Below, piece after piece: positions 63,567 to 64,000 of a stretch of 64,000 nucleotides of DNA. The translations under genes and the position numbers were made by a program. Every line of letters starts with the position of its first letter. Positions within the stretch are counted from its first letter, which is position 1. Where the stretch lies: positions 1 to 64,000 of the forward strand of contig JANQQC010000045.1 of the NCBI GenBank assembly GCA_028285145.1, in the 5' to 3' direction. Below the pieces are notes generated by a model. That model saw nothing but the letters and a program-made list of their open reading frames with translations, did not search any database and had not been told where the DNA came from. This stretch comes from Hyphomonadaceae bacterium (GTDB lineage: Bacteria > Pseudomonadota > Alphaproteobacteria > Caulobacterales > Hyphomonadaceae).

Positions 63567-64000
63567 GTTTCGATCTCTACCCCGCCATCGACCTGAAAGA
63601 CGGAGCCTGCGTGCGCCTGATCCGTGGCGAGATGGATCGGGCCACGACCTTCAATGACGATCCGGCGGATCAGGCGTCACGGTTTGAAGCCATGGGCTTT
63701 TCAAAACTGCACGTCGTTGACCTCAACGGGGCCTTCGATGGCGCGACCGCCAATGGCGAGGCCGTCCGCGCGATCCTGAGAGCGACGGATGCACCAGTCC
63801 AGCTCGGCGGCGGCATCCGCACGCGCGCGCAGATCGAAGCATGGCTGGAGGCCGGCATCTCCCGCGTCATCCTGGGTACAGCGGCGCTACGAGATCCGGA
63901 CCTTGTAAAGGACGCGGCAAGGGCCCTGCCGGGCCGTGTCGCTGTAGGGATCGACGCGGTGAACGGAATGGTCGCCGTCGAAGGCTGGGCGGAAACCTCG
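63563..64000 (+). CDS. hisA: HisA isomerase, partial (runs off the right edge)
   Basis: The 146 visible residues begin [20 protein letters not shown] with the catalytic Asp in PAIDL, then show [22 protein letters not shown] and [15 protein letters not shown]. This is the N-terminal two-thirds of the (beta-alpha)8 isomerase that opens the ring of ProFAR. The start overlaps the hisH stop. The stop codon is outside the window. Confidence 0.96.
   Translation, partial: MSFDLYPAIDLKDGACVRLIRGEMDRATTFNDDPADQASRFEAMGFSKLHVVDLNGAFDGATANGEAVRAILRATDAPVQLGGGIRTRAQIEAWLEAGISRVILGTAALRDPDLVKDAARALPGRVAVGIDAVNGMVAVEGWAETS

Noticed and set aside
1-64000. CRISPR arrays, prophage, transposons or integrative elements
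   Set aside because: No regularly spaced repeats, transposase, integrase, capsid or relaxase reading frames were found on either strand.

Overview
The window is gene-dense chromosomal DNA of an alphaproteobacterium. By hand count a typical line is above 60% GC. A marine stalked or Hyphomonadaceae-like relative fits best. This rests on the ubiquinone helpers COQ9 and Coq4, the aa3 oxidase subunit IV peptide, an IalB protein, an ECF sigma/ChrR pair, a CYP153 alkane-hydroxylase-type P450, a bacterial ELM1 protein, and carB-greA without carA. The genus is inference. I saw no rRNA, tRNA, CRISPR array, transposase or integrase.

Layout. 0-2.3 kb: small proteins, a VOC protein and a degenerate SDR. 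2.3-5.7 kb: a GGDEF protein, purE-purK, COQ9 and rpsU with its terminator. 5.7-9.3 kb: a lipoprotein M19 dipeptidase, CYP153, a large palindromic intergenic element and an unknown protein. 9.4-11.4 kb: a solitary OLD-family nuclease of visibly lower GC, the clearest acquired gene. 11.4-16.6 kb: small membrane proteins, a CPBP protease and the ABC exporter-argE operon. 16.6-22.3 kb: a DksA-like protein, oxidase subunit IV, comF-grxC-DUF1178, a methyltransferase and the tightly coupled PPIase-argJ-mutT operon. 22.4-31.1 kb: secA, creD, an acyltransferase, an orphan receiver, glutaminase, rhomboid protease and zapE. 31.1-35.8 kb: a lipoprotein GST, then the carboxy(nor)spermidine dehydrogenase and decarboxylase genes, separated by arsR-arsI and a GNAT gene on the other strand. 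35.8-41.4 kb: a hybrid histidine kinase, a lone ClpP, ECF sigma/ChrR, IalB and rlmN. 41.4-49.5 kb: stress and housekeeping genes (GST, DUF3137, J-domain, BolA, SDR, trxB, CDF exporter, ELM1). 49.5-57.1 kb: greA, carB, an MBL hydrolase, a methyltransferase and an M48 protease. 57.2-64 kb: an AraC regulator, an EAL phosphodiesterase, and hisB ... hisH-hisA, interrupted by a half-length GT-B protein and a Coq4-family gene.

Functionally, most of the window is core metabolism (purine, arginine, histidine, pyrimidine, polyamine, ubiquinone), protein export and quality control, redox defence and c-di-GMP signalling. The most unusual points are an rpsU that seems to start at ATC, a ChrR anti-sigma homolog that has lost all four zinc ligands, a GST carried on a lipoprotein signal peptide, the split polyamine pair, the solitary OLD nuclease, and a DUF3137 gene whose coding signal runs upstream to a CTG with a good ribosome binding site.
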